NCBI RefSeq assembly: GCF_964355755.1
Contig: NC_092680.1
Location: forward strand, 3,573,001 to 3,637,000
Origin: Antedon mediterranea
Taxonomy: Eukaryota; Echinodermata; Crinoidea; Comatulida; Antedonidae
Reading direction: 5' to 3'
Length of the DNA: 64,000 nt
The translations under genes and the position numbers were made by a program. Of the stretch, positions 1 to 11,789 are shown piece by piece (position 1 is the stretch's first letter; each line of letters starts with the position of its first letter). Below the pieces are notes generated by a model. It made no database searches. It was not told the DNA's origin and saw only the letters and a program-made list of their open reading frames with translations.

Positions 1-290
1 ACAATTTTGCGAATTTTGTTCAGTAATCAAAATCCAACCCTATGTGGTTTATAACTGCTATATCTTGCAGCCAAAACCCAAGCACTTCCATTTTGTGGTT
101 TCCTTTGTTTGGCAATGTAAAGGTTGCGCATCATTTAATAATTTACTGTATCTGTATGATATTGTACACACCAGGGTTTTATTAGTTAAGTGTATAAATC
201 TGATTATAGATCTTGAATATTTGTAACTAAAAATTATAATATTATTTGATAATAAAATTTTTGCAAGTCATTACCGTAATGAAAACATAC

Positions 291-3200
291 CTTGTATGAT
301 GCCAAGTTCGACTAGTAACTCTGTTGTCGTGGCAACTATGCATATAAACACTAGTAATAATACGGCCACCTGGATGATGATACTGTTCATTATATTCTCT
401 AAAGCCGATTGCTTCCTATAAAAAGAAAAATAGTTTTCATGAATAATTGATAATCTTGCTTGCATGTTGGTGTAAACAAATTTCAATAAAACCCCTGCCA
501 TTACCCAAAGATCAGTTTGTTATACCATTTGTGTAGAGGGGAAATATTCAAGTTATATCTCGCTCTTCAAGGAGCGTAAGCTATTGTCGGTTCATCCAGG
601 TAACTTGGCACGAAATAGACTCATGAATAACTAATAATCTTGCTTGCATTTTGGTGTAAACAAACATGAACAAACCACTACTGTTACAAAGATCAGTTTG
701 TTATACCATTTGTGTAGAGGGGTAATATTTAAGTTATATCTCGCTCTTCAAGGATATAGGATATAGGCTATTGTTGGTTTATCCAGGTAATTTGGCCTGA
801 AATAGACTTTATTATACCAACTAATTTTAACATGAATGTTGATAAACAAATTACTATGTCTGTCCAAATCTAGATTTTATTATTGTACAATAATAAAATC
901 TAGATTTTTATAGCATTACGAAACATTCTAATCTTGATTTGATTTGCAATGCAAACAGTACATTTGATAAAGGGCTTTAACAACCTACAACCACCCCTTT
1001 CCCCCCCCCCCCCTTCCCCTATTAAAATCTCTCTCAGCTCACTCATATAGTCACAAATAATAATTGAGATATTAAACAAAACACAAATAACTGGCCAAAT
1101 TAACTTGTAAATGTAAATATATTCAAAATATTAAAATTACAATCTGTCTATGAAATTAATATGTCCTTTTGTTAAAATATTTCATAAATATTCTTTACAT
1201 ATTATAATTATTACAGTATATTATTGTTGTTTCATTATTATGTTGTTGTTAAATTAATTAAATTTAACGTTGTATTGAATTAAATATTACTAGATTAATA
1301 TTCACATTGTCAATACAAACAACATTTTTTTTACTTTTATGTTTTACAAATTGTATATAATATTTTTAATCTATAGGCCTATGCTTCTATACTTGTGAGT
1401 CACATAGAGTGCTATTGTCTCTTTAGACGCCCTGAAGTTTATGTAAAATACATAAATTTCTATGTTTTTTAATAAATGATACTTGACTTGAAAAATAAAT
1501 GTTCTTGAAAGTATAAGTCTGAATCAATGTAATTTCTAATGCTTTGTTCTTTCTGTATCTATATCAAGGGAATTAATGAAGTCACTTTATTAGTAAAATA
1601 AAGAGAAAGCCACAGGGTCACTCCACCTTAATGTGGCTTAGGATGAATTTAATTAAGATCTGTCTGGAACAATGAACAAGAATATAAGAAATGTCTTTGT
1701 TAACACCTGCCTGTGTGTCTGATACCTCCATGATCATGATCATGGAGAAAATATATAAACTAGAAATATATACAGATCTCCGTGGTTTGATGTAGTTATA
1801 AAAGGATATACAGTTTTTTTTATATTAACTCATTCATTTATAAAAACATTCAGACTGAAATTACTGCATCAAAATTCAATATATAAACTTTATATATGTC
1901 AATGTTTCAAGAATGCACATACAATGGAATGCCTTGTTGCATTGACGTTATATATTTAAATTTTTTTTTATGTGCTATGAGCTCTTAGATTAAGATTTTT
2001 TTTCTCTCTTTTTCTATGGATATGTTATGTCACCATGATATTCCGAAATAAAAAGATGAATGAATGAATATATAACTTGAATTTTACGTTTCTGGTGTTT
2101 TTATTCAACTACAATTATCCACTGAATTTTTTCACTTTCTAGGGAGTCACTGGATATGGTATTACACTGGTAAAACTACCTTAACTACTGAAAAACAGAA
2201 TTTGGCCAGAAGATGATTTTTCATAAATTTTGTTTCAATTTACTTTCAATCAAACAATTTAATAAAATATTGTATAATATCTTTTTTGGAGGACAAAGCT
2301 GTGACGTATTGTGTCTTTCCGACACAATTTATATCCTGTATTATTACCATAGTGTCGTGTAAATAAATAATTTTAAAATTCTGAAAAATAAAACAAGTGT
2401 AATTATGAAATAAATCTTTCTTTGTCTGACTCAAAAGACTATATCCCGAATCTCATTCTTGTTACTCCGTTTTCTTGGTATTGGTAACTAAAGAACAAAT
2501 TGCATATACTAATATTTATTCAACAAAACAAACAGACACTAAGGGCATTCACAAGAAAACCTATTAAAGAAGAATTACACAAGTTTATATACTTTACTCT
2601 ATGCTTTATTGATTTTAATTCTAATTTCAATGTCAACCACCTTACACAGTGTTACATGTACTGTACAAGGCAATGACCCAAATGAACATATTTTGATATA
2701 GATATAAAACATTTTAGGAATAATATTATTTAAAAATTATTAACCATTTAATTATAATTATTTTTTGTAGTAAAAATGTTCAATGTATGTCTTTTGTTTG
2801 TCGCACATCTGTCACAAATTGTGCAACAGAGAAAAAAAAGATATAATTGATAGTTATTACAGAAGGCATAACTTTAATTTGTGTTTTTTTATCAAAGTTG
2901 TAATTTTATGATTAAGTGTATTTTATTTTTCAGAATAAGTTCAACTATGAGTTTCACCTCCATTATGTTGATATATTACAGTACCTGTAAAGGTGGTACT
3001 GTACAACAAAAACATTTTTGTTTTCTATTATTCCTCTGCTAAAGGCAAAATGTATGTTTTTGTTTTCTTACTTTATAATACATATATACTGTAATTCAAA
3101 GCAAAACGATGATATTGATTATTAATACAGTGATGTGCTGTAATACTACACAACAGTGTTAATTATGATAATTAATGTAATTTTCACAAACAAGCTGTTC

Positions 3201-6200
3201 TTTTAATTTAAATAATACTTATTCAGTAGTTGACATAATGAATACAGTCTTGGTATGGTGTCTGTTACGGAGACAACAAATACATAAGACTGACTTCATT
3301 TATATGCATTTTCAAATTGAAACATACGGCAATGTGATCAAACATTTAAATTATAAAATATATAATTTAAATTATAATTTATGGGGTTTTTAATTAATAG
3401 AAAACAAAAATTCACAACTTTATGTTAAAATAGAGTTCGAGTTAAAATAACGATTGTGAGGCATTTGATAATGTAAATAGGCAAACTGCCTTAAAATGTG
3501 TCATGTTTCGAGAAACTATTCTCATCATCAGAACAGAAAACAACGCCTAGAGTACTTATATACCAATATTAATACTAATACTAAAATGTACAGCACTGAC
3601 AAACGATTAGTTTTTCCCATAAGCTAAGCACTTCTTTTTGATTAGTTTATTCTGGCATATGACTGCATCATAGTCGCTATATACTTGAACTCTACAGAAG
3701 AAACTGCAAGTTACGAACAATACAACGTAGAAAGATGCCAAGGGAATAAAGATAACATTAGTTTATTTGCGGCCTAGCCTGGCAGAGAGGTTTCCAATCT
3801 TCTACATTTAATAGTTGTTAAAAATGAAAGCTAGATAAAAAGAAGTTTCCTAAATGGATCATAACTTTCTCTTTAAAACTTTCCAATAAATTATATGGAA
3901 AATCTATAAAAAAAACGGATTTCTAAAAAAAAAATATTCTTCTCTGTCGGGAAAGTTCCTTAAAAAGTAGTAATCAGTACTAATACCCAATTCACATGTA
4001 AACATAAATGTAATTATATACAAACAATCTCCTAAGATAATCTTACCGAGTTTAAATGCTATATTTATCAACTATGTAGTCCGTCACGGTGTAAAGTAAA
4101 TGCTGTGTAAAAACTCATTAGTAAGATACACGTATTGGTATACTGCAGTTTACATTGATGTTACATCGATGTAATGGGGCTTGTTGATTGCAGACTTGCG
4201 TTTCAAGCAAAGGCTTGTTTAGGGACCCTACAGTAAGTGGCCCTCCAATGCTTGGGGTGTTTTTAGCCTTTTAGATATATTTTAATGCCTGTTTGTTCCT
4301 TTGGGCCCCCATAAGTGCCAGAGTCCCCAGGGTTTAGACAGTCAGCGCTCATAGCCTTTAGGCCACTGATTCTAAGATTTTACATTGAAAACACTTTCAC
4401 ACATTTGTATCAAAGGTAACAATTTATCATTTTTGTACTGTCAATTGGGTAAAAGTGATTTGATACATTAAGTATAATTGTGAATGTACAAAAGTATATA
4501 CTCTGTCTACACTATAATCAAACTAGTTGGACAAAACAAAGTGTGATGTATACCAAAATATGGTAGTCATGTGCCCAAATATTGTAGTGATATGCCCAAA
4601 TATAGTAGTGATATGCCCAAATAAGGTAGTGATATGATATCATCGTAAATATGGTAGTGATAATGCCCAAATAAGGTAGTGATATGTTAATATTTGGGCA
4701 CATTACATTTTTTTGTAACATAAAGTTTGACAGTGTAGACAGAGCTTAAAAAATCGCTGATAATTTCCAAAACGTCTTTCAATCAGTAAATCACCTGCCA
4801 GTCACCCCAAACCACCTCTTTATATCAGGGAATTGTACTCCGTTTATATCCATATAACCAAGATCTAGCCACCCACTCTTAATATAGCAACGCCTTACTG
4901 TAACCATTCAGCAACTACTGTACTGTACTACATTATTAATATCAGTAATTGGAATGTGCCATTTAAAAAAACTGCACCTGAACGTTTTTGTTATTCATTC
5001 TGCTTCGCGGACATCATAAATAATTTGTCATGTATAACAGAGATTAGCTTCCTGTACGGCAGATGAAACCATTGATTTTATCATTCCATTTCTCTTTGAA
5101 AAGAAAAGCTATTAACTCGATATTAAATATTTAATTATTGAAAACAAAAATAGAAAAAATAACGTTATATCTTTGCACATGTTATCCAGGGAAATTTAAA
5201 ATACAGTAAATATCAAAGCTTCTGAAATAATACAGAACAGTTTAAAATGAATATAATGAATGGCTATACAGTAGTACTGTAAGATACAGTGGAGTGGAGC
5301 TGTGGCTTGGTGGTTATGATGCTTGGCTACCAATCTAAGGGTCCTGGGTTCAAGTCCTGTCATATGTCAGGGTTTTTTTTCTCATGACAATTTACAACTC
5401 CACTCCACTCCACTTTATGTAGAGCATCTTGTGTATATGTTTGTCTTGTGAAATTTTAAATAGTTTATCCATCCTGTAATTGGCGGGTTACTCGCTGTTG
5501 GATGAGTATGAAATAAATAAATAAATAAATAACCCCTACATAATAAGGACACAACAAAGTATCCCCTTAACAGGGATTGATGGTATGTAAAATGTATTTA
5601 ATTTTTCCTTCGTTTCTCAGAAAATATTGCCTACTGAAATAGGGGTTTCACCTGAATAGGGATCCTCTGAATAAGGGTATCCTCCGAATTATTATTATTA
5701 TAGGGATATCCCCTGAATACTGTAGGGGTATACCCTGAATAGGGATATCCCCTGAATACTGTAGGGGTATACCCTGAATAGGGATATCCCCTGAATACTA
5801 AAGGGACATCCCCTGAATACTGTAGGGACATCCCCTGAATAGGGATATCCTCTGAATAGAGGTATCCCATGAATTGGGGCATCCTAAAGAGGGTACTGTA
5901 AGTGTAACAAAAACAAAACACAGTGTTTGATCATTTTTACAACCTACAGTACATTTTGCGATACTTTTTAACCAATTGAAGATTTTTGTAGGCCTTTTAT
6001 CGTATCTGTATGGGATGGAAAATTAAAAAAACTAAATGTCATTTGCATACAAAAATTGTTGTCTAAGAAAAAATACAGTTATTATTCTTTATATATCAAA
6101 CAGAAATATATTTTATGCAAATGAGTTAATTACATATGCAAATGTCTGACAGGTGTTAGTATAATGCCGTATCTATTGGTTACATCTGCTACTTTAAATT

Positions 6201-7666
6201 GCAAGCCAAATCCACAAGGTATAGTTACCATGGAAACAAAGTAAGAACAAAATATTGGCAAAGGAGTTGTTGCCAAGTCATGATTTTTACACTTTTTGTT
6301 CGTATTAATTATTTTTGAAGTGGACATTCTAAATATACAGACTGTACAACGGTCAATTTTCTTCTGCAAATGGACTTCTTAATTGCAAATTATATGTGAT
6401 AGGAGATGTGGTCATTTTTACCATCCACATTTTAGCTAAGGAAAACAATTTATACCATTTTCAAATTGAAAATGTTTATATTTTCCCCAAAAACATGAAA
6501 ATTAAGATTAATAAAATCCGCCATTTTGCAGCCTCATATCCCATTTACACTAAGACAATTAGCAATCGACAATAAATATGCATTTTTCAAAATAACAATA
6601 ACAACATTTTTTAACAATAACGTGACAATGCAATTTTAATGTTGTTATAGATCATGACGTCGTTTGATTGGATTAAAAAATATATTTATCGAAGACCGCA
6701 TAATTGATTATCCTTAGTTCTAGAACGAAAACTTTTCTAATTTATTTTGTTTTATGTAAGAAAAATGTATGTTTATCTATTTATCGTTGATAGTTCTTGT
6801 CCTATTAATGTAAATGGGCATTTATTGTAAATGGGCATTTAAACAATTCTTTTATATTTATGTATAAATTTTCACATTTGTCCTTATTTTCACAAAGCTG
6901 TCTTTAAAGTGATTCAATAATAACCACTGATTCGTAATAATCAACAGCAATGTTTTTTTACAGGTAGGCTACCATTCATTCTTCCTGTTTTTAATCTAAA
7001 CTGTTTATTTCAATAATCCACCCAACAATACCAGCAAAAAAATATTTAATAAACTAAACAAAAATAAAATTACTTCATTTATTGAAATACAGTTGAAATA
7101 TTATATGGATTTTATTATTTATCGATGTATATTTTTAAATTATAATATAATGTATTAATACCAATTCCTGTATATGGTGCTATCTATATGTTTATCATCA
7201 TGAACAGAAGTTCATTTGGGGGGGGGGGGGGACTTAATTACTAATTGAAATAATCGGTAAATTTAATTGTTATCATTAATAATAACAATATCGTATAAAA
7301 TAATTTTCTGTTATATAAGCGCCAAAAACCTAACTTGGTAAATCGATAAATCGTTACCTTTTACGTTAGGCCCACCACCACCCTCCCACAAGAACTGAGA
7401 AGGGTCAGGAAGCAGCACCAAGACCGTACTTAATCAACGAAAACTTACCTTGATGGTCCTTCGCCAGGGTCGTGTAGCTGCATATCCATAATTTCACTGC
7501 GGAAGCTCGATAAACTCTTCAGCGGCGACTGGTGGGTTTTCTCGCTGTAAATTAATGAAAAAAGAAACTGATTAATCCGACCGCAAGTGTTCTAAGCTAC
7601 TAGTGGACAGACACCAATAAAAATTCAGCACTAACGCAACAATTAGGCTTACCTTTCACCAGCCAT
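291..7666 (-). CDS. Unrecognised single-pass membrane protein, 5' exons only (partial)
   Basis: Three exons join in frame: 7653-7666 (start codon, residues MAGE), 7449-7544, and 291-415; a GTATGT donor follows at 290 and the rest lies off the left edge. The start has AAG ATG GCT context and no upstream in-frame alternative was needed. The visible 78 residues comprise a polar Ser/Glu-rich N-terminus (SPLKSLSSFRSEIMDM around 12-27) and then one hydrophobic stretch, IIIQVAVLLLVFICIVATT, at about residues 47-66, followed by ELLVELGIIQG. There is no signal peptide before it, so a type II or tail-inserted topology is possible. I do not recognise the family. Acceptors (TTACAG, TTATAG) and donors (GTAAGG, GTAAGT) are good and phases 2-2-1 fit. 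The 7-kb second intron holds only repeats. Confidence 0.55.
437..812. repeat. Tandem duplication, ~184-bp unit, two copies
   Basis: Positions 438-621 and 622-~812 are near copies: both contain CATGAATAA, TAATCTTGCTTGCAT, GTTTGTTATACCATTTGTG and ATCTCGCTCTTCAAGGA in the same order. It lies in intron 2 of the unrecognised membrane-protein gene, immediately upstream of exon 3 on the minus strand. Confidence 0.85.
866..907. repeat. Perfect 42-bp palindrome
   Basis: The two 21-bp arms meeting at a central GTAC are exact reverse complements; the arm is AT-rich and includes TCTAGA near each end. It could extrude as a cruciform. No larger repeat context was seen. Confidence 0.9.
2071..2235. repeat. 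Dispersed repeat, copy 1 (paired with ~37137-37350)
   Basis: It shares AACTTGAATTTTACGTTTCT-like sequence, TTTTTATTCAACT, TTTTTTCACTTTCTAGGGAG and CTAACTACTGAAAAA in the same order with 37137-37350. Both ends are diffuse. Confidence 0.6.
3440..3560 (-). ncRNA. Hammerhead-ribozyme-like core, Penelope-type remnant (copy 1)
   Basis: On the minus strand, CTGATGA (3525-3531) is followed by a 5-bp helix GAGAA/TTCTC with a short loop and then GAAA (3506-3509) and CATG. This is the order of the conserved hammerhead core (CUGAUGA, stem II, GAAA). Related cores lie at 47614 and 52035. The cleavage site and stems I and III were not verified, so activity is unproven. Confidence 0.4.
4195..4375. repeat. 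DNA-transposon remnant with CAGTGGCSTAA-like ends (copy 1)
   Basis: It shares AAGTGGCCCTCCAATGCT, GTTTTTAGCCTTTT, GATATATTTTAATGCC and CTCATAGCC..CCACTG with 61040-61432. The right end is the inverted repeat CAGTGGCCTAAAG when read on the minus strand. Short, non-autonomous. Confidence 0.6.
4498..4748. mobile_element. TTAA-ended hairpin MITE, copy 1 (internally expanded)
   Basis: Ends CTCTGTCTACACTAT and ATAGTGTAGACAGAG-like (one base changed: GACAGTGTAGACAGAGC). The internal module ATATGCCCAAATATGGTAGTG is repeated about five times, making this the longest copy at ~250 bp. Confidence 0.85.
5283..5535 (+). mobile_element. tRNA-derived SINE with (AAAT)n tail
   Basis: A polymerase III A-box-like region (GTGGCTTGGTGGTTATG), a B box (GGGTTCAAGTCC) about 40 bp later, an unrelated body, and a terminal AAATAAATAAATAAATAAAT run at 5510-5531. 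An inverted AGTGGAGTGGAG / CTCCACTCCACT pair flanks the tRNA-like head. Confidence 0.7.
5640..5890. repeat. Short-period minisatellite (GGGATATCCCCTGAATA-like)
   Basis: Degenerate 16-20 bp units built on GGGGTATACCCTGAATA and GGGATATCCCCTGAATA are repeated about 14 times. Each unit contains a short palindrome (GGGATATCCC). The minus-strand reading frame through it is a repeat artefact. Confidence 0.85.
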
Positions 7667-8074
7667 CTTCGCTTCCTATTCGTAAACAATAATCAATTTT
7701 GCCTCTACTTATGACAACATAAAGAGGGCGCTATTTCAACATACAATTTATTCTTTCATTTCAGAAGATACCTATTTTTAGTACAGTATATAAAAAGTAT
7801 GTTGTCCGATTGGCTGTTAATCGTCGCCTACCGATATAATAAATTAAGAAATGTTTGTTTGTTGTCCCAGGCTTATGTCTGTTTTTATTAAATAAAATAT
7901 GTTATTTATAATTTGTAGGTATACTTACGTTTTTCGTGATTAGATACAAATAATGCAAGACAAAAGTCATAATGAGAAAACGGTGATGCCTGGAATCAAC
8001 AAATCAGCTTTAATACATTCGACGAGGAAATCAATTTAAAGATAGTGTTCTTCCTCTGTTGTTGAATAATGTTC

Positions 8075-8220
8075 TTTAATGTCACATAATAGTTATTCAC
8101 TTTGACAACAAAAATTGGATCCTGACAAAACCGTAGTATTAATGGAAAAAAGTCAACTTAAAGTTAATGGCTTTTTGGAAAAATAAAAATAAACATTATT
8201 TATTTTCCATTAAAAAAAAA
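8075..8220. repeat. Fragment of the GGGGACAATACATCTTTAA hairpin family
   Basis: Shares TAATGTCACATAATAGTTATTC, TTGACAA and the AAGTCAA..GGCTTTTTGGAAAAA internal modules with the full copies at 20234 and 26958, but both termini are lost. Confidence 0.5.
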
Positions 8221-8561
8221 AGAAATCCGTGAAGATTCGAACTCAAGCTAGAGCTGGCTTACTAATCGCTATCCTTCAGTTTACTTCAATCGTTTTTTAA
8301 GACTGTTCTGAACAGTGAAACTCACCTTTTTAAAGTTTTTGTCTCTTAGTTTTCCGCTTTTTATATCTTGCCTAATGCGCTCTATAAGCCCCATTTATTA
8401 TTATCATTAATTTTACATGTTAAGCCGAAACGTACATGACTGAACAGCTGAAAGTTGTCATTTTATACGTACTTTATCTCTACGTCATAAATATGCATAT
8501 TTATTACCGTCATCTTGGGGAAACAAAAGCTTGTATTAACCTATTTATAAACAATATGACG

Positions 8562-8705
8562 GGTTAGCTCAGTCGACTGACTTAGTAGCATGAATATCGT
8601 GGGTTCAAACCCCACGCTGGTCGTGGTGGAATAGAGTTAAAGCTATGCGAGCTATTGTGTTTGGGGTTCACAGAATTATACGTCCCCTGTTCCACCACAC
8701 ATCAT
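8562..8705 (+). mobile_element. tRNA-derived SINE
   Basis: GGTTAGCTCAGTCGACTGA resembles a tRNA D arm/A box and GTGGGTTCAAACCCCAC a perfect TΨC arm/B box. The acceptor stem is poorly paired and a ~75-bp non-tRNA body follows (TTTGGGGTTCACAG...GTTCCACCAC). It is therefore a SINE head rather than a functional tRNA. Confidence 0.55.
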
Positions 8706-10885
8706 GAGACAGCAATAGCAATGCATCTGATGATGGTGGAAACGACCCCAAGGCTGTGGCAAGGAGAGCACACCATAACATATTTTTCCCCACTGTAGCT
8801 TCGCCACCTATATTCGATCTCGCAATGTTATGTTTTCCGCCCTCAATTTTAAAAACACCCGAGTTATTCGGTAAATCGCGCGTTATTTCTAGAATGTTTA
8901 CTCGATGGTATATAAAGTTGGTTAGAATCTCGGTACTGATTTTAACCACCTGATGTAACCCTGTGTACTAATTAAATTTAGTTAGATAATTACTTATTGA
9001 CAATTAAAACGAATTTAGGTTCAACGATTTGCTCCAAATAGGGGTGTTTTCCGATCGTGGTATACACTGTCTAATGGATGTCCTCATGAAAAATACCTGC
9101 ACAAAATAATACGAGGATACTTCGCATTTTCCTATCTCCTCCTAGGATAATTGTTTTTAATAGCTGAAAACCGGTTGAACAGCTCGAGTACAGTATCATA
9201 ATGTTGAAGACAGGCCGATTTTCTTTAAAAAATACTATTTTGATAGATTTAATATACATTTATACAAATGTATTGATTTGCGATGAATGGAACATTCCAA
9301 TCTCTCAGACTCCCAGTTTGTAGGTAGATTTATGAACCCTTGGTTTAACACAAGTAGGTAAATTTATGGGCCCTTTGAGAATAAAACTTATATAATAGTG
9401 TTGCAATACTTTGACAATATTGTAAATACAGTACGTATTAACCATTTTTGGTCGCCATTTGAATCGAAATTGTTACTGTTAGATAAACAAAATATACAAA
9501 GAACATTTATTACTGTAACCGTGGGTAGATTACTGACAGCTGCTTCTCAACGTTTGTATTAATTAATAATTATGAAAAATCTAAACGTCGTAGTGGTGTA
9601 TCGTTACATGTACTATTTCAATCGACTATAACAGGGACAGTTTTAAAAAAGTATTATAAATCGTAAATGTTTTACTGTGTTTAGTGGTATATTGATAGGC
9701 CTATAAAACATTTAAAACAATATTTCGTTACTGAGTGGCTAGAGAATATATTTAAAAATTGTTCTTCCCATCTTCTTCCCCATCCCTCAAATCTACTGCT
9801 ATATACAAAACATAAATTGGGTTTGTTTAAATGAGTTCAAATAAAAAAATTGGACTCATTTTTAAGATAAGGCCTAATTCCTAGGGTGCTAATTTTACAT
9901 AAATCCTCGTGTCTAATTATTCGTTTCTGTAAACGACAATGTACTATAGTCCTGCGATACGTACATTTTTTTATATTGAAATGAATGTGTATTCGAGAAC
10001 CATCTGTGGACACGACCATCTAGTAGATATAAATGAATTAATCCGCCACCGAGCTGGACTTTATGAAGCCGAGTTTTTTAAGTAGCGAAATTCCAACCTA
10101 AAACGTTGAAGTCGCATCTGGATAGTTGACATTCTAAAACCATAATTATTGCAAGTCAGTTTATAGCCTCTCTATACGAACACACACGAACATTATAGAA
10201 TAATGACAACTGTCAAAAGTACGTTTTAAATCAATTTTTATCGTCTTTTTATCGCCATTTTGTTACTTATTTTATATATTTAAATTACTTTAAAAAATGT
10301 AAAGCAACGAATGCAAATATGGTTTTAAAAACATCAAAATCAATCATTTTATGTATAATTTATACAGAAAATACTACTTTTAACATTGTTACATATAAAC
10401 GAGAGAAAAAAATATTCTTAAAAAATATATTTATAACAGAGTATGATAATAAAAATGGGACGAACCTACACAAGGCAAAACAATTATTACAATGATGACA
10501 ATTAGTAGGCTAGTAATTGGGCTTTTGTTGTGTGGCTCGCGCTGTTTCAAAATTTGTTCTGTTAAATAACCGTTATGACTCGCATGATGTCTTGCTGGCT
10601 CGCAATTTGGCAACACTTACCATTGCAGGGCTGGTCCTGGAGACTTTTATATATTTTGTTATATGTCAGTATAAGTGCAATTTCCGGGAACCTAGCAGCT
10701 CTATTTTTCAACATTGTCTTTTTCGCCTCTGTAATGTAAGCCATAATATATAACAAAGACATAGATTTAATTTTATTGTGTTTATTGTATTCTTCTTGAA
10801 TATTTTATTCAACAAACGAACAAAAAATTATCTGGGAATTAACAATGTATAATTACAGTATCATAACCCATCATAATACAGTCAA

Positions 10886-11083
10886 ATTCCAACTCAGACA
10901 GCGTCGTATGACGAGGCCCGACGAGTCGTTTCATCGGTTAAAAATTAAAGTTACACCACGAAGACCTAAACACTATACGCATGACGCTATCTCAAGATAT
11001 CTCGTCGGGATTTAACTCAGACAGCATGTACGAGTCAAGACTTCTCGTGTGTCGGGCCTTGTCGTACGATGCTGTCCGAGTTG
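10886..11083. mobile_element. Inverted-repeat element, ~195 bp, 37-bp arms
   Basis: CCAACTCAGACAGCGTCGTA at the left and TCGTACGATGCTGTCCGAGT at the right are imperfect reverse complements that continue through GACGAGGCCCGAC/GTCGGGCCTTGTC. CpG-rich compared with its surroundings. No coding capacity. Confidence 0.75.
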
Positions 11084-11789
11084 GCCTGCCTGAGTCTGAG
11101 ACTCCCTGTTGGAGAATGTATTCAGGGGAAATATGAAAACCGGAGGGGACTATGTAGAAATCAGGCCTGTATTATACAAGAGAACTGAGATTAGGTATTG
11201 AACCCCACAACCCAGAATACATATTCCACGTAGTATTAGCGAATAAAAGTTTGAAGAAAAAAATATGATGAATTTAAAAGTAAACACAGAATAAACATTT
11301 CCGATTACGTTTCTTACATCTACTAAATTTACTTATCAATTACAATTTCTACAAAAGTTAAAAATCTGTCTATCGTTAGCATTACCAAACACGAAAATGA
11401 TTCGTTCGAAATGTTAAAAAATCAAGATTTAAACTGGAGAGCCCCCTGCCCCTCCCCATTTCAGATATTGTGATGTGTTTTCTTTCAGCCTCTTTGTTTT
11501 TCTGAGAGGCGAAACTAATTTAGTGAGAGGAACACCCAATATAGGCTATACTACGTCATAGTCATGTCTAGCGACAATGAACATCATTTAGAATCGCGTC
11601 AACCGTTAGCCTATTTTTCAAAAGTTGACGCCTTCAATTTCTGGCGCAAGCGATCGATCTGTTGACGTCTGCACAAACGATACTACATGCTGTTATTGAT
11701 GCTAGACATGATACCGGACGAAACCAGTTGAGAGACAGGACTGTGCCAATAATGAAAAAGTAGAGATAATTTACATCCCAGTTGTACAA

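Larger units (their letters stand above)
908..4180. other. Intronic AT-rich sequence, no gene seen
   Basis: Very AT-rich intron with a poly-C run at about 1003-1014, a perfect short palindrome (CTCCATGATCATGATCATGG core) at 1727-1748, one diverged dispersed repeat at ~2071-2235, and a hammerhead-like motif at 3506-3531. I see no exon. Confidence 0.6.
7667..11789. other. Intergenic region before FAM151
   Basis: No convincing exon. It contains a partial hairpin-element copy (8075-8220), a tRNA-derived SINE (8562-8700) and a ~195-bp inverted-repeat element (10886-11083). The 3' UTR of the FAM151 gene should lie at its right end. Upstream of 7666 is the putative promoter of the left gene. Confidence 0.6.

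Noticed and set aside
5631-5921. Minus-strand 96-codon frame (YPYSGYTPTVFRG repeats)
   Set aside because: Artefact of the short-period minisatellite at 5640-5890.
8562-8635. Possible functional tRNA gene
   Set aside because: Good A and B boxes but poor acceptor-stem pairing and a SINE body follows.
8728-8745. Another CTGATGA...GAAAC match (plus strand)
   Set aside because: Only four or five bases lie between the two boxes, too short for a stem II; it is part of a SINE.
10431-10762. Short hydrophobic frames on both strands
   Set aside because: No splice support, no recognisable family, no neighbouring exon; treated as chance.
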